Shown: piece after piece, positions 42,405 to 53,629 of the stretch
How positions within the stretch are numbered: position 1 is the first letter of the stretch
Layout of the letters: each line of letters starts with the position of its first letter
Assembly: GCA_950097015.1 (NCBI GenBank)
Contig: CATNEN010000038.1
Coordinates: 12,270,001 to 12,334,000 of the forward strand
Origin: Macrostomum hystrix
Taxonomy: Eukaryota > Platyhelminthes > Macrostomidae
DNA length: 64,000 bases
Reading direction: 5' to 3'
Made by a program: the position numbers and the translations under genes
The notes under the pieces: generated by a model
Told to the model about the DNA's origin: nothing
What the model saw: the letters and a program-made list of their open reading frames with translations, nothing else
Databases searched by the model: none

Positions 42405-42955
42405 AGACAGGGAAGATATGAGACAGGGAAGAGTTGAGACAGGGGAGAGATGAGACAGGGAAGAGATGAGACAGGGGAGAGATAAGACAGGGAAGAGATG
42501 AGACAGGGAAGAGATAAGACAGGGGAGAGATGAGACAGGGGAGAGATGAGACAGGGAAGAGATGAGATAGGGAAGAGATAAGACAGGGAAGAGATAAGAC
42601 AGGGAAGAGATAAGACAGGGAAGAGATAAGACAGGGGAGAGATGAGACAGGGAAGAGATGAGACAGGGGAGAGATAAGACAGGGAAGAGGTGAGACAGGG
42701 AAGAGATGAGACAGGGGAGAGATAAGACAGGGAAGAGGTGAGACAGGGAAGAGATGAGACAGGGGAGAGATAAGACAGGGAAGAGGTGAGACAGGGAAGA
42801 GATGAGATAGGGAAGAGATAAGACAGGGAAGAGATAAGACAGGGAAGAGATAAGACAGGGAAGAGATAAGACAGGGGAGAGATGAGACAGGGAAGAGATG
42901 AGACAGGGGAGAGATAAGACAGGGAAGAGGTGAGACAGGGAAGAGATGAGACAGC
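42405..42955 (-). repeat. 16-bp minisatellite, same family as the array inside the hAT MITE
   Basis: About 34 copies of GAGACAGGGAAGAGAT; the reverse complement ATCTCTTCCCTGTCTC is the unit at 63020-63225. Ggga/gggg and gatg/gata variants recur in longer blocks of several units, so local block duplication is likely. Confidence 0.95.
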
Positions 42956-43159
42956 TAAAGGATGTGAAAGAAGAATGCAAGATAAAAGAAAGAAGGAAGA
43001 TTATAAGAAGTCAAAGCCCGATCTCGTTTGCCAGGGCCCCCGCTTTGCTCGCCATGCTACTAACAGTGATATATGACGGTAATATAATCAGCCAATCTAT
43101 CTATCTGTCTATCAGCCAATTTTTTTCAAATCGGGGTGTCTTATCGACACTGTCTGGAA

Positions 43160-43345
43160 GGCGTATTTCAAATTTGTCACGATAGTTCTCAAAACGATAT
43201 CGACCGATTTTCGTAAAAGTCCGCCAGTTGAATCAAATTTTCCGCCCTTTACGATGATGAACTGACTGTCAAAGCCGTGCAATTCAGCTTGACATTCAGT
43301 GATTCCTGTCGGAGTCACTGGTGACTAGGACAAGTAGCATTGCTG
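43160..43345 (+). repeat. Dispersed repeat C, copy 2
   Basis: Shares ordered blocks with 11105-11285 in the same orientation: CCGATTTTCGTAAAAGTCC, GAATCAAATTTTCCGCCC, TTACGATGA and ATTCAGTGATTCCTGTC. Element type unknown. Confidence 0.7.
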
Positions 43346-43628
43346 TGCATAAGTCTCTTTGTCGTTTTCTTTGCCGCCAGACACCCCAGACAAGAACCGT
43401 TGAATATCCGCTTTCAACAGATATTTTGTGATTCTGAAAGTTTTTCGATCGGCTAGAGCGGAAAATTTAAGCCGGTGTTCAGGATTTTCATAGCGATTGG
43501 TTGAATATTTTGGGATATTTGAAATATCTGGTTCCTTGGTATTTTTATACTGTTAAACTGTACTCGTAGATTCCCATTTCACAGTGCCAATATTTTCCGG
43601 TATGTTTTCCGCTTCCAAGCTCATTAAA

Positions 43629-44223
43629 AGTAGGACTACCAAGCCATTTTGCCGCCCGTTTTTATACCAAGGGGGGCCCCTGACAATTTTTTGGCAGCGC
43701 CCGAATGCTAACAGCGTTGGGTGGTGACTGATTGGTTGACAGACTAGGCGATGGTGTCCTGTGGTTGAGCTGCGCCTTATATTTTGGCTTGAGCATTGAA
43801 ATTTGAGAAATTCGCGTCAGGGTGTCCATAGTAGCTTAGTTCCACCTGTTGTAGCCCTTGAAGGTCCAGCAGTCTGTCTAGATAATGGTAGGTGACCACC
43901 AAAGACGGAGATGATGCAAGCACATTCGGGTGACATGCTGATAAATTTTGAAGGCCTGGCAAGGCCGCACTGAGGCGCAGTGCAAATTCGTGTATAGGGG
44001 TGTATGAAATACACTAGCTCTTATGGGAAAAATCAGACCTTCGGCCAGAAACATTGAATATCTCGACGGTCTGAAGAGCTGGCGACTTGTTTCTTGTTTC
44101 AGAAGATGCGCAACAAAAATTTGGCCCGTGTTCTTAAGTTTCGTGTGCTTGCATTGTTCCGTTTGGGTGCAGCAAAAAAATTGTCAGGGGGGGGGAATTT
44201 CCCCCCCCCTTGGTAGTTCTACT
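43629..44223. mobile_element. Candidate inverted-repeat element
   Basis: The left arm (43629-43707) reads agtaggactaccaag, then a gap, then aaggggggcccctgacaatt. The right arm (44165-44223), reverse complemented, reads agtagaactaccaag and cccctgacaattttttt. The arms are imperfect and I found no target-site duplication. The interior has no open frame of note. Confidence 0.45.
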
Positions 44224-44564
44224 GTGAAATGACAATGAGTTGAAAACTCTTTGCTAAGTACTTGTGATGCGTTGTGGGGACAATGATGCGTGGAAAAAAT
44301 ACAGCAAGGCTCTTTTGCACAAGCATCCCCATCACATGCTAGTCAGATTCAATGAAATAAATGCGCTAACTGACTGCCTCCAATGATATGCAGTCAGTTT
44401 TCTAGCAGCTTAGTCTATGCATCGCATGCATTTTCTAAAGCCATATTTTTTAGAGGCGAGGTCTCACGCCATTTGTTCTTGACTGCAGCTGTTGCCATGG
44501 TAACAAAAACTTTAGGCTTTGAATTTTCGTGTAGTATTCCTTTTTAGTATCCGTCGTAAATGCA
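44224..44564. other. Spacer
   Basis: No gene or repeat recognised. Confidence 0.35.
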
Positions 44565-44745
44565 GAAGGGCTGTAGGCAATGGCAAATCATTTGGTGACA
44601 ATAGACCCACAGCCAGAGATAATGCGACACTGCACATTCACACAGGTGTGTACATCTGCCCTGACTTTCTCATCGTCAGGCTGTGTACACTCTCACTGTG
44701 CCTTGGAGGTTGGCCCACAAGGGCGCAAATTACATGACAAACAAT
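44565..44745 (-). mobile_element. SINE-A tail half
   Basis: Reverse SINE-A: gggctgtaggcaatggcaaa, cacacaggtgtgtacatctg and ctttctcatcgtcaggctg. The gaattgcctcc segment is deleted and the head is missing. Confidence 0.83.
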
Positions 44746-44864
44746 TGTAAGAACTGAGAAATGCGATTGTTGGCAGTCGATAGCCGCCTACAGCCACCAA
44801 GCCTTCTCTCTCTTTCGCCAGCCTATGTGCTGAAATGACTCTCTCTTTCGATTTACGAGTCAGT

Positions 44865-45630
44865 GCGACATCAGGCCTGCTATCCCACCCAGCCTGTCCT
44901 TCAGTGCGACATCAGGCCTGCTATCCCACCCAGCCTGTCCTTCAGTGCGACATCAGGCCTGCTATCCCACCCAGCCTGTCCTTCAGTGCGACATCAGGCC
45001 CGCTATCCCACCCAGCCTGTCCTTCAGTGCGACATCAGGCCTGCTATCCCACCCAGCCTGTCCTTCAGTGCGACATCAGGCCTGCTATCCCACCCAGCCT
45101 GTCCTTCAGTGCGACATCAGGCCTGCTATCCCACCCAGCCTGTCCTTCAGTGCGACATCAGGCCCGCTATCCCACCCAGCCTGTCCTTCAGTGCGACATC
45201 AGGCCCGCTATCCCACCCAGCCTGTCCTTCAGTGCGACATCAGGCCTGCTATCCCACCCAGCCTGTCCTTCAGTGCGACATCAGGCCTGCTATCCCACCC
45301 AGCCTGTCCTTCAGTGCGACATCAGGCCTGCTATCCCACCCAGCCTGTCCTTCAGTGCGACATCAGGCCCGCTATCCCACCCAGCCTGTCCTTCAGTGCG
45401 ACATCAGGCCTGCTATCCCACCCAGCCTGTCCTTCAGTGCGACATCAGGCCCGCTATCCCACCCAGCCTGTCCTTCAGTGCGACATCAGGCCTGCTATCC
45501 CACCCAGCCTGTCCTTCAGTGCGACATCAGGCCTGCTATCCCACCCAGCCTGTCCTTCAGTGCGACATCAGGCCCGCTATCCCACCCAGCCTGTCCTTCA
45601 GTGCGACATCAGGCCTGCTATCCCACCCAC
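44865..45630. repeat. 41-bp minisatellite, 19 nearly identical units
   Basis: The unit contains CAGTGCGACATCAGG, a C/T site, and GCTATCCCACCCAGCCTGTC. Nearly the only variation is that one site; reading in order it is TTTCTTTCCTTTCTCTTCT. The unit has no stop in any plus-strand frame, so long frames cross it. Confidence 0.96.
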
Positions 45631-45739
45631 TCGTATTAAAAATCATGCAAAGGTGTTGCTATGAGCAATATTGTATAATTACTAATAAAACTTTATATAG
45701 CAAGTAATTACTGGGTGAAACAATCCAAATTTAATTGTC

Positions 45740-45790
45740 TTAATGGCGGAGTCGCGAATCGAACTCCCGACGTTCCCAGCTTGAGTATAA
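45740..45790 (-). mobile_element. SINE-B-like head fragment
   Basis: The minus strand reads GGGAGTTCGATTCGCGACTC, close to the box-B end of the SINE-B head. No body follows. The rest of the spacer to 46083 is AT-rich with poly-T near 45960. Confidence 0.5.
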
Positions 45791-46108
45791 TTAGTTACAA
45801 AGCATATAAAAAATCCCTTAATGTAAAATTTACATGTTTAAATTCTCGTTAGTTATACTTCCCCAAATAGTTGAAATAAAAAAATTAATTTTTTGTCTCT
45901 CATTAACTTGACAGTTTTTACTAAAATTGTATTCTCAAAAACCGTTAAAACAAAAAATTAATTTTTTTTTCACATTTTTTTTCATGAATTTTCCCTGGCG
46001 TATCAGACGTGCCCAGCTTCGCATTCCATAAAATGTGAGAATTTTTGTAACAAAAATTTCCTACTGCTTTTGTGATATCTGCAGCGATCCCTGCTTCATT
46101 GTGACAAA

Positions 46109-48142
46109 ATGGCAGGTGCAATTATTGGACTATTTCTAACATTGCTGCTCCAAGGCAGAGTCTACTGCGGTTCCGTCACATTTCAATACCTCGGCTGCTT
46201 CGTAGATGGACACGGAAATTTTCGGACCCTACCGGGCCTCGCTGGTATCAACAAGCTGGGCAGCTTCCAAGTGATGTACTCTGTCATGGTGGTCTCTTAC
46301 ACCGCTATGACACCTGAGTACTGCGGCCGGGTTTGCTCACACGGCGGCTTCAGGTATTTCGGCCTCCAGTACAGCAGTGAGTGCTGCTGCGGCAACAGCT
46401 GGCCGTCGCTGGGTTCGGCGAATGAGACTGACTGCAGCTCGGTCTGCACAGGCAACTCGGCGATAAGGTGCGGCGGACCTGACCGGAATTCATTGTACAA
46501 ACTCAACTACCCAGGTGGGTCAGAGTGACTGAATGGATTCTGACTGACAAGGCTTGGAATTCTATCTAACAAGTTTGGAAATCTGTCACACAGGTTTCAA
46601 ATTCTGTCTAACAGGTTTGAAATTCTGTCTAACAGGATTGGAATTCTGTCTAACAGGATTGGAATTCTGTCTAACAGGATTGGAATTCTGTCTAACAGGA
46701 TTGGAATTCTGTCTAACAGGATTGGAATTCTGTCTAACAGGATTGGAATTCTGTCTAACAGGATTGGAATTCTGTCTAACAGGATTGGAATTCTGTCTAA
46801 CAAATTGAAATTCTGTCTAACAGGATGGGAATTCTGTCTAACAGGATGGGAATTCTGTCTAACAGGATGGGAATTCTGTCTAACGGGATTAAGGTTTCGT
46901 CAAACTTAGTGGGAAATCTGTCTGGAATTATGACTAACAGGATGGGAATTCTGTCTAAAAGGATGGGAATTCTGTCTAAAAGGATGGGAATTCTGTCTAA
47001 CGGGATTAAGGTTTCGTCAAACTTAGTGGGAAATCTGTCTGGAATTCTGACTAACAGGATGGGAATTCTGTCTAACAGGATGGGAATTCTGTCTAACAGG
47101 ATGGGAATTCTGTCTAACAGGATGGGAATTCTGTCTAACAAATTGAAATTCTGTCTAACAGGATGGGAATTCTGTCTAACAGGATTGGAATTCTGTCTAC
47201 CAAATTGAAATTCTGTCTAACAGGATGGGAATTCTGTCTAACAGGATGGGAATTCTGTCTAACAGGATGGGAATTCTGTCTAACGGGATTAAGGTTTCGT
47301 CAAACTTAGTGGGAAATCTGTCTGGAATTCTGACTAACAGGATGGGAATTCTGTCTAACAGGATGGGAATTCTGTCTAACAGGATGGGAATTCTGTCTAA
47401 CAGGATGGGAATTCTGTCTAACATGATGGGAATTCTGTCTAACAGGATGGGAATTCTGTCTAACATGTTTGAAATTCTGTCTAACGGGATGGGGATTCTG
47501 TCTAACAGGATGGGAATTCCGTCTAACAGGATGGGAATTCTGTCTAACAGGATGGGAATTCTGTCTAACGGGATTAAGGTTTCGTCAAACATAGTGGGAA
47601 GTCTGTCTGGAATTCTATCTAACAGGTTTAGAATTCTTTATAAGAGGTTTGGAATCCTGTCTGCCAGGTTTTTAAGGCTGTCTAACATGTTTCGAATTGG
47701 GTCTAACAAGTTTCAAATTCTGTCTAACGGGATGGAGTTTAGTCTATCAGATTAGGCTACCGTCTAAAAATATTTTTTATTCAATATTTGAATTAATTAG
47801 TTGTAATGATTTTGTAGTTTGTTAGTGTTGTTTTTTTATTCCTCCTTTCCTAACTCCAGTCCGAACTTCTAAAAAATTTCAGTCTGCAAACGAAAGTTTG
47901 TTTCAATGAAGGTTAGAGAATTAGTGACAATTTGGTCGTACTCCACGGTGACAACTCATCGAGTTGCTAAGAGTGGAACTCTGGCAGAATGTCTACAAAT
48001 TTGCGGCGTCCTTGGCGTCGACTGTCTGGCCGTGATCTACTCAGCTGAGCTGCAGAACTCCTGCTATCTGCTCAAGTTCTCCCTTGTGCCTGAAAGCCTT
48101 GCCAGCCTGCCTGGCGAATTCCTGGTGGCAGACCGACTTTGA
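46109..48142 (+). CDS. Secreted WSC-domain protein, 2 exons
   Basis: Exons 46109-46514 and 47883-48142 (GT-AG, phase 1) give 221 aa. Residues 1-21 are a signal peptide (IIGLFLTLLLQG). Exon 1 then encodes a WSC domain of about 105 residues: YLGCFVD, MTPEYCGRVCSHGGFRYFGL, CCCGNSW and the CGGPDRNSLYKL end with its Cys pattern. WSC domains bind carbohydrate and occur in secreted and surface proteins. Exon 2 has four Cys (ECLQICGVLGVDC and SCYLL), which looks like a PAN/apple-type or similar disulphide-bonded module; this second assignment is weaker. No C-terminal membrane anchor is seen, so it is probably secreted. An acceptor-like AG (gtgatatctgcag, ending 46084) lies 24 nt before the ATG. Confidence 0.85.
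46555..47745. repeat. 20-bp minisatellite filling the WSC-gene intron
   Basis: About 58 units of GGAATTCTGTCTAACAGGAT and the close variant with gggaattctg. A diverged insert (gattaaggtttcgtcaaac, then ttagtgggaaatctgtctgg) recurs near 46884, 46999, 47284 and 47570, so blocks of units were copied together. It occupies almost all of the 1,368-bp intron. Confidence 0.96.
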
Positions 48143-49744
48143 ATAATTTGTTTTAATTTGCAATGAAAATTATTTAGCAATTTTAACAGATTGTAAGAAA
48201 TGAAACTCAATTTTCAAATGTAGAATATTGACAACTTATAACGATTTTATTATATCAAATGGTCACAATTATAAAAATTAGAACATTTTTTAAATTAAAA
48301 CAATCGAAAAAAGTTCAAACAAGTTGTTCTAATTAAAACATATATAATGAATTCTAACCTTTTTTATATAATGGTTTTAGTATGATTCAAATGTAAATCA
48401 AAAGATGATTTTTTTAAACATGAGGCAGTAAATAATTAGGACACTTTTTCATTTTGAATTCCCGCCACTTTTTCTCACGCGCTAGCTATTTGTCGTAACC
48501 TCACGCAGTGCTCTTTGTTCGTTTTATGCGCAATCAAGCGGGACATGCACCCACCCCAATTTTGGTATATATATACAGAGAAGAATATAATGCGATCTTG
48601 ACCCAGTTGACCCTGTTTGACCTGCTTTACGTTCTATACGTTCTTAACGTTTAGCTCTTCGTTCGATACAACCTATGCGAAATATAAGCGATTCCACTTC
48701 TACCTCTTTCCCTGTTTCACTATTAAATAAACCGAGTTCCTTAGTTATTTTCCTAGGAGTAAAACAGATTTACCTCCCCAATCCTCTCCCATTGATCTCT
48801 CATCGGCCTTCTTCACCCAAATCCACCCTATTATATGACCCCTTTGAAACCCCAATATACCGCCCTAAAATATTATCTAAAAGTCCACCTGAAGTCTATC
48901 TGAAGTCCACCTAAGGTTCCCTAAATACCCACCTGAGGCCTAAAAACTCCGCCTTTATCCCCCTAATGAAACTGTACTAATTCCAGACCCCATAGAGGAA
49001 AGTAAGTGAGAGTGCGAAGGACGTTCACCAGGCAACTTCGATCCATCCTGATACGCCCCACGGACTGCGTGCCCCAGATCAGTGACCTAAGGCCTCGTGC
49101 CAGCAACAGTCGATTCTCCTCCCATTGTTAGTAGCTAGTGTCTTGCCGCTCGGGCATTAGCGCTACCTTAGGTATAACCCGAAAAGCGTGGAAAATACCT
49201 ATTCTCACCCTCATAACTTACGCTACCATCCCCCCTAATACTCAGCTCACCAATCCCAAATCCAACAAACAGAGAGAGCTGAGAGGTCTGCTACAAACAA
49301 AATAGTGAAATCAATTCATTAAATTTCATTTTAACTCATTTTAATTTCCTTTCTAAAAAATTATGCCGTGGAAATCGTCTTTTTAATTACGGATTATTTT
49401 CAAGAAACTTCTATCGTTTCTTACAATGCGTGAGCTCATGTCTTTGTTCTAAATTTATAATCTAGCAAAAATACAAGTGTATTTTAAGACAGCAAAAGCC
49501 ATTAAAATTTTTAGACAATGAATTAATTTGTTACACTTAAGGGCTCCGACAGTTAATTTTGATTAATAAAAGCCGTTTTTTAGTTTCAACCGCACTCCAG
49601 TGACGCGAAACACGCGAAAATATACCTTAGGGTATTGGTAAGCTAAATACTACTTGTAGTAGTGATTGCTGTATTAAAGCTCCAAAAATTATCTGCCATT
49701 TGCAAATGCGAACCAAAAAAAAATACTGAATAAATACTCGTCTG
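48143..49744. other. Spacer with an LTR-like stretch
   Basis: AT-rich to about 48480. About 48480-49270 is more balanced and contains a TATA run (48563-48573) and an AATAAA near 48725, about 160 bp apart. That spacing would suit an LTR, but I found no terminal repeats, primer site or coding frame. The remaining sequence holds nothing recognisable. Confidence 0.3.
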
Positions 49745-50270
49745 GACACTCTCTCCCTCTACTACGAGTACTATCCACTCTCTCCCTCTACTACGAGTAC
49801 TATCCACTCTCTCCCTCTACTACGAGTACTATCCACTCTCTCCCTCTACTACGAGTACTATCCACTCTCTCCCTCTACTACGAGTACTATCCACTCTCTC
49901 CCTCTACTACGAGTACTATCCACTCTCTCCCTCTACTACGAGTACTATCCACTCTCTCCCTCTACTACGAGTACTATCCACTCTCTCCCTCTACTACGAG
50001 TACTATCCACTCTCTCCCTCTACTACGAGTACTATCCACTCTCTCCCTCTACTACGAGTACTATCCACTCTCTCCCTGCACGACCATCCGCTCTGTCCCT
50101 CTACTACTATCCGCTCTCTTCCACTACTACTATCCGCTCTCTTCCTCTACTACTATTGGCTCTCTTCCTCTACTAGTATCCGCTCTCTTCCACTACTAGT
50201 ATCCGCTCTCTTCCACTACTAGTATTCACTCTACAACCATACTACTATCACTCCACTACTATCCGCTCTC
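49745..50270. repeat. 29-bp minisatellite with degenerate tail
   Basis: About 11 perfect or near-perfect copies of a unit containing CTCTCCCTCTACTACGAGTA to about 50075. A decayed ctactactatccgctctctt region follows to 50270. Confidence 0.95.
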
Positions 50271-50739
50271 TCCCTTTTTTACTGCCAGTGACCGTTTCTA
50301 ATTATTTTCCTGCTTGCACTCAAGATCAGACTTCACGCACTGGAGCATTTTAGCAATTTACATAGCGTATTATTTGCTTTTCCGTTTGTGCTCAAGAATA
50401 TTTGTAGAGTCAGCAAACTCGTACTACATACAACTGCGGCTTGCTGAGCTCTCGCAAGCTCTTGTCTTTCGTGTTGCTAGCCAGCACCAATGCCAAGTAT
50501 TCGAAAAACCGATAGCTGCTACTTCACAGGCACAGTGCGGAAATAAATTCAGTCGAAGGCAAATCAAAGTGTTTCCTTATTTATTAAAACTACATAAAAT
50601 TTTATTAATGGAATGTATTTTTTTCTGTTTTCTGGTACTCTCTACTTAGATCACATTTCTTTGGGGTAAAATTTTGGGAGCGAGAGGGAGGAGAAAAGAA
50701 GGGAAAGGGGAAAGAGAGAGCGGAGAAAATACGAAGGAT
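50271..50739. other. Spacer
   Basis: A 111-codon open frame (50314-50649) has no recognisable domain and mixed codon use; I do not call it a gene. The 3' end becomes purine-rich before the next array. Confidence 0.35.
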
Positions 50740-51405
50740 AAGGAACGGATGGGAACGGGGAGGAGAGGGGAGGGAGGAGAAGGGAGGGAGGTGAAGGGAG
50801 GGAGGAGAAGGCAGGGAGGTGAAGGGATGGAGGTGAAGGGAGGGAGGTGAAGGGAGGGAGGTGAAAGTAGGGAGGTGAAGGGAGGGAGAAGGCAGGGAGG
50901 TGAAGGGAGGGAGGTGAAGGGAGGGAGGTGAAAGTAGGGAGGTGAAGGGATGGAGGCGAAGGGAGGGAGGTGAAGGGAGGGAGGTGAAAGGAGGGAGGTG
51001 AAGGGAGGGAGGTGAAGGGAGGGAGGTGAAAGGAGGGAGGAGAAGGGAGGGAGGTGAAGGGAGGGAGAAGGCAGGGAGGTGAAGGGAGGGAGGTGAAGGG
51101 AGGGAGGTGAAAGTAGGGAGGTGAAGGGATGGAGGCGAAGGGAGGGAGGTGAAGGGAGGGAGGTGAAGGGATGGAGGCGAAGGGAGGGAGGTGAAGGGAG
51201 GGAGGTGAAAGGAGGGAGGTGAAGGGAGGGAGGTGAAGGGAGGGAGGTGAAAGGAGGGAGGAGAAGGGAGGGAGGTGAAGGGAGGGAGGTGAAGGGAGGG
51301 AGGTGAAGGGAGGGAGGTGAAAGGAGGGAGGAGAAGGGAGGGAGGTGAAGGGAGGGAGGAGAAGGGAGGGAGGTGAAGGGAGGGAGGTGAAGGGAGGGAG
51401 GAGAT
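50740..51405 (+). repeat. 14-bp all-purine-rich, G-tract minisatellite
   Basis: About 47 copies of GAAGGGAGGGAGGT. The plus strand is almost pure purine with single T's, and each unit brings GGGAGGGAGG, so any two neighbours can supply four G-tracts. Block-level repeats (ggcagggaggtgaag, ggatggaggcgaag) recur. Confidence 0.96.
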
Positions 51406-51904
51406 TGTATTCTTCAAACATGCAGGGAGCTTTCTTCCCGGCTCAAATTGAATTTCGTTTGTTACTTTACAAACAATTTATGCGAGTCATCTGTTATAAA
51501 CACGATTCTGGATGCTAATACAGTCTCAGTGCACTCTAAAGCGGGGCTGAAATTCCGCCCCGAAGGAAACGCGACTGAGCTTTTTCTGCCACCCAAATTG
51601 TCTATGCAGTGGCAGATTTGACTGACATGCTATACTGGGAGCCTCTAGCTGGCCAAATTTGATTCGCCCTTGAGGCTCTACTCTTGCTTCACTGTACTAT
51701 GAGTCAGAGGGCGAGGAGAACCAATGAGAAGGTGCTGCACATGCAGTTTATTTGAAGCTGTTACTTAGTAGTGGGTGCATGCGACCTCTCTACACGCTGT
51801 TACGCTGAGATTGCTCTAAGTTGAAAAGCATTGAGCCCAAAGAACCGAAAGGAAATTTTTTTCTATATTATGGTACGTGCTTTAATGTTCTTTAAGCTTA
51901 TATA
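51406..51904. other. Spacer
   Basis: Mixed sequence, no gene or repeat recognised. Confidence 0.35.
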
Positions 51905-53330
51905 TTGGCCGAACACTCAGCTGGAGTTTCATCAGGAATCGTAGCTAGAATCGAATCAGGGATTGTAGCTACGAGCTGGAATATTGTCAGGAATCGTAGC
52001 TAGAATCGAATCAGGGATTGTAGCTACGAGCTAGAATATTGTCAGGAATCGTAGCTAGAATCGAATCAGGGATTGTAGCTACGAGCTAGAATATTGTCAG
52101 GAATCGTAGCTAGAATCGAATCAGGGATTGTAGCTACGAGCTAGAATATTGTCAGGAATCGTAGCTAGAATCGAATCAGGGATTGTAGCTACGAGCTAGA
52201 ATATTGTCAGGAATCGTAGCTAGAATCGAATCAGGGATTGTAGCTACGAGCTAGAATATTGTCAGGAATCGTAGCTAGAATCGAATCAGGGATTGTAGCT
52301 ACGAGCTAGAATATTGTCAGGAATCGTAGCTAGAATCGAATCAGGGATTGTAGCTACGAGCTAGAATATTGTCAGGAATCGTAGCTAGAATCGAATCAGG
52401 GATTGTAGCTACGAGCTAGAATATTGTCAGGAATCGTAGCTAGAATCGAATCAGGGATTGTAGCTACGAGCTAGAATATTGTCAGGAATCGTAGCTAGAA
52501 TCGAATCAGGGATTGTAGCTACGAGCTAGAATATTGTCAGGAATCGTAGCTAGAATCGAATCAGGGATTGTAGCTACGAGCTAGAATATTGTCAGGAATC
52601 GTAGCTAGAATCGAATCAGGGATTGTAGCTACGAGCTAGAATATTGTCAGGAATCGTAGCTAGAATCGAATCAGGGATTGTAGCTACGAGCTGGAATATT
52701 GTCAGGAATCGTAGCTAGAATCGAATCAGGGATTGTAGCTACGAGCTAGAATATTGTCAGGAATCGTAGCTAGAATCGAATCAGGAATCGTAGCTAGAAT
52801 CGTATCAGTAATCGTAGCTAGAATCGTATCAGTAATCGTAGCTAGAATCGTATCAGTAATCGTAGCTAGAATCGAATCAGGAATCGTAGCTAGAATCATA
52901 TCAGTAATCGTAGCTAGAATCGAATCAGGAATCGTAGCTAGAATCGAATCAGGAATCGTAGCTAGAATCAAATCAGGAATCGTAGCTAGAATCGTATCAG
53001 TAATCGTAGCTAGAATCGAATCAGGAATCGTAGCTAGAATCGAATCAGGAATCGTAGCTAGAATCGTATCAGTAATCGTAGCTAGAATCGAATCAGGAAT
53101 CGTAGCTAGAATCATATCAGTAATCGTAGCTAGAATCATATCAGTAATCGTAGCTAGAATCGAATCAGGAATCGTAGCTAGAATCATTTCAAGAATCGTA
53201 TCAGAAATCGTAGCTAGAATCGTATCAGGAATCGTAGCTAGAATCATATCAGGAATCGTATGAGAAATCGTTGCTAGAATCGTATCAGGAATCGTAGCTA
53301 GAATCTTGTCAGAGATTTTACAGTAGCTAG
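51905..53330. repeat. Nested 55-bp / 24-bp satellite
   Basis: To about 52760 there are some 15 near-identical 55-bp units (AATCGTAGCTAGAATCGAAT, then cagggattgtagctacgagc and tagaatattgtcagg). From about 52760 the period drops to 24 bp (AATCGTAGCTAGAATCGAAT plus cagg), which is the first part of the 55-mer, and it decays after 53170. Confidence 0.96.
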
Positions 53331-53404
53331 AATCGCATGAGGAATGGTAGCAAGAATTGTACCAGGGATAATTTGTAGAATCTTGGAATAAATGTCAATT
53401 TGAA

Positions 53405-53540
53405 TTGTAGGGGGGAGTGGCAGAGTTGTCAACACGTTTGTCTCTTGTCTAAGGTCCCTAATCTACGGCGAGGCCACATTCATGAGAGGCGCAGCCTCGC
53501 AAAGTCTTAAAGACTTTGGGGATGCACCACTGTGTTGAGT
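53405..53540 (+). mobile_element. SINE-A head, diverged
   Basis: Plus-strand head: GAGTGGCAGAGTTG as box A, a spoiled box B (taatctacggcg), then gaggccacattcatgag and ggcgcagcc. It ends shortly before the glycosyltransferase gene. Confidence 0.75.
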
Positions 53541-53629
53541 GTTAGACTGCGAATTAAATTCTGAAATGTACCTATATTCCTGTCATTTTGCCATGCTTTC
53601 AGATATAGGCTTAAAGTTCAAAAGCGCAG

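Noticed and set aside
42306-42980. Minus-strand 224-codon Ser/Leu-rich frame
   Set aside because: It is a translation of the 16-bp minisatellite.
44835-45707. Plus-strand frames of 239-290 codons taken as a repeat protein
   Set aside because: All three frames are equally open across the 41-bp array, which is what a stop-free unit gives by chance.
50605-51421. Two minus-strand Pro/Ser/Leu-rich frames of 256-270 codons
   Set aside because: They are translations of the 14-bp purine array in different frames.
52726-53263. Frames with 8-residue repeats on both strands
   Set aside because: The 24-bp unit is divisible by 3 and lacks stops, so both strands look like repeat proteins.
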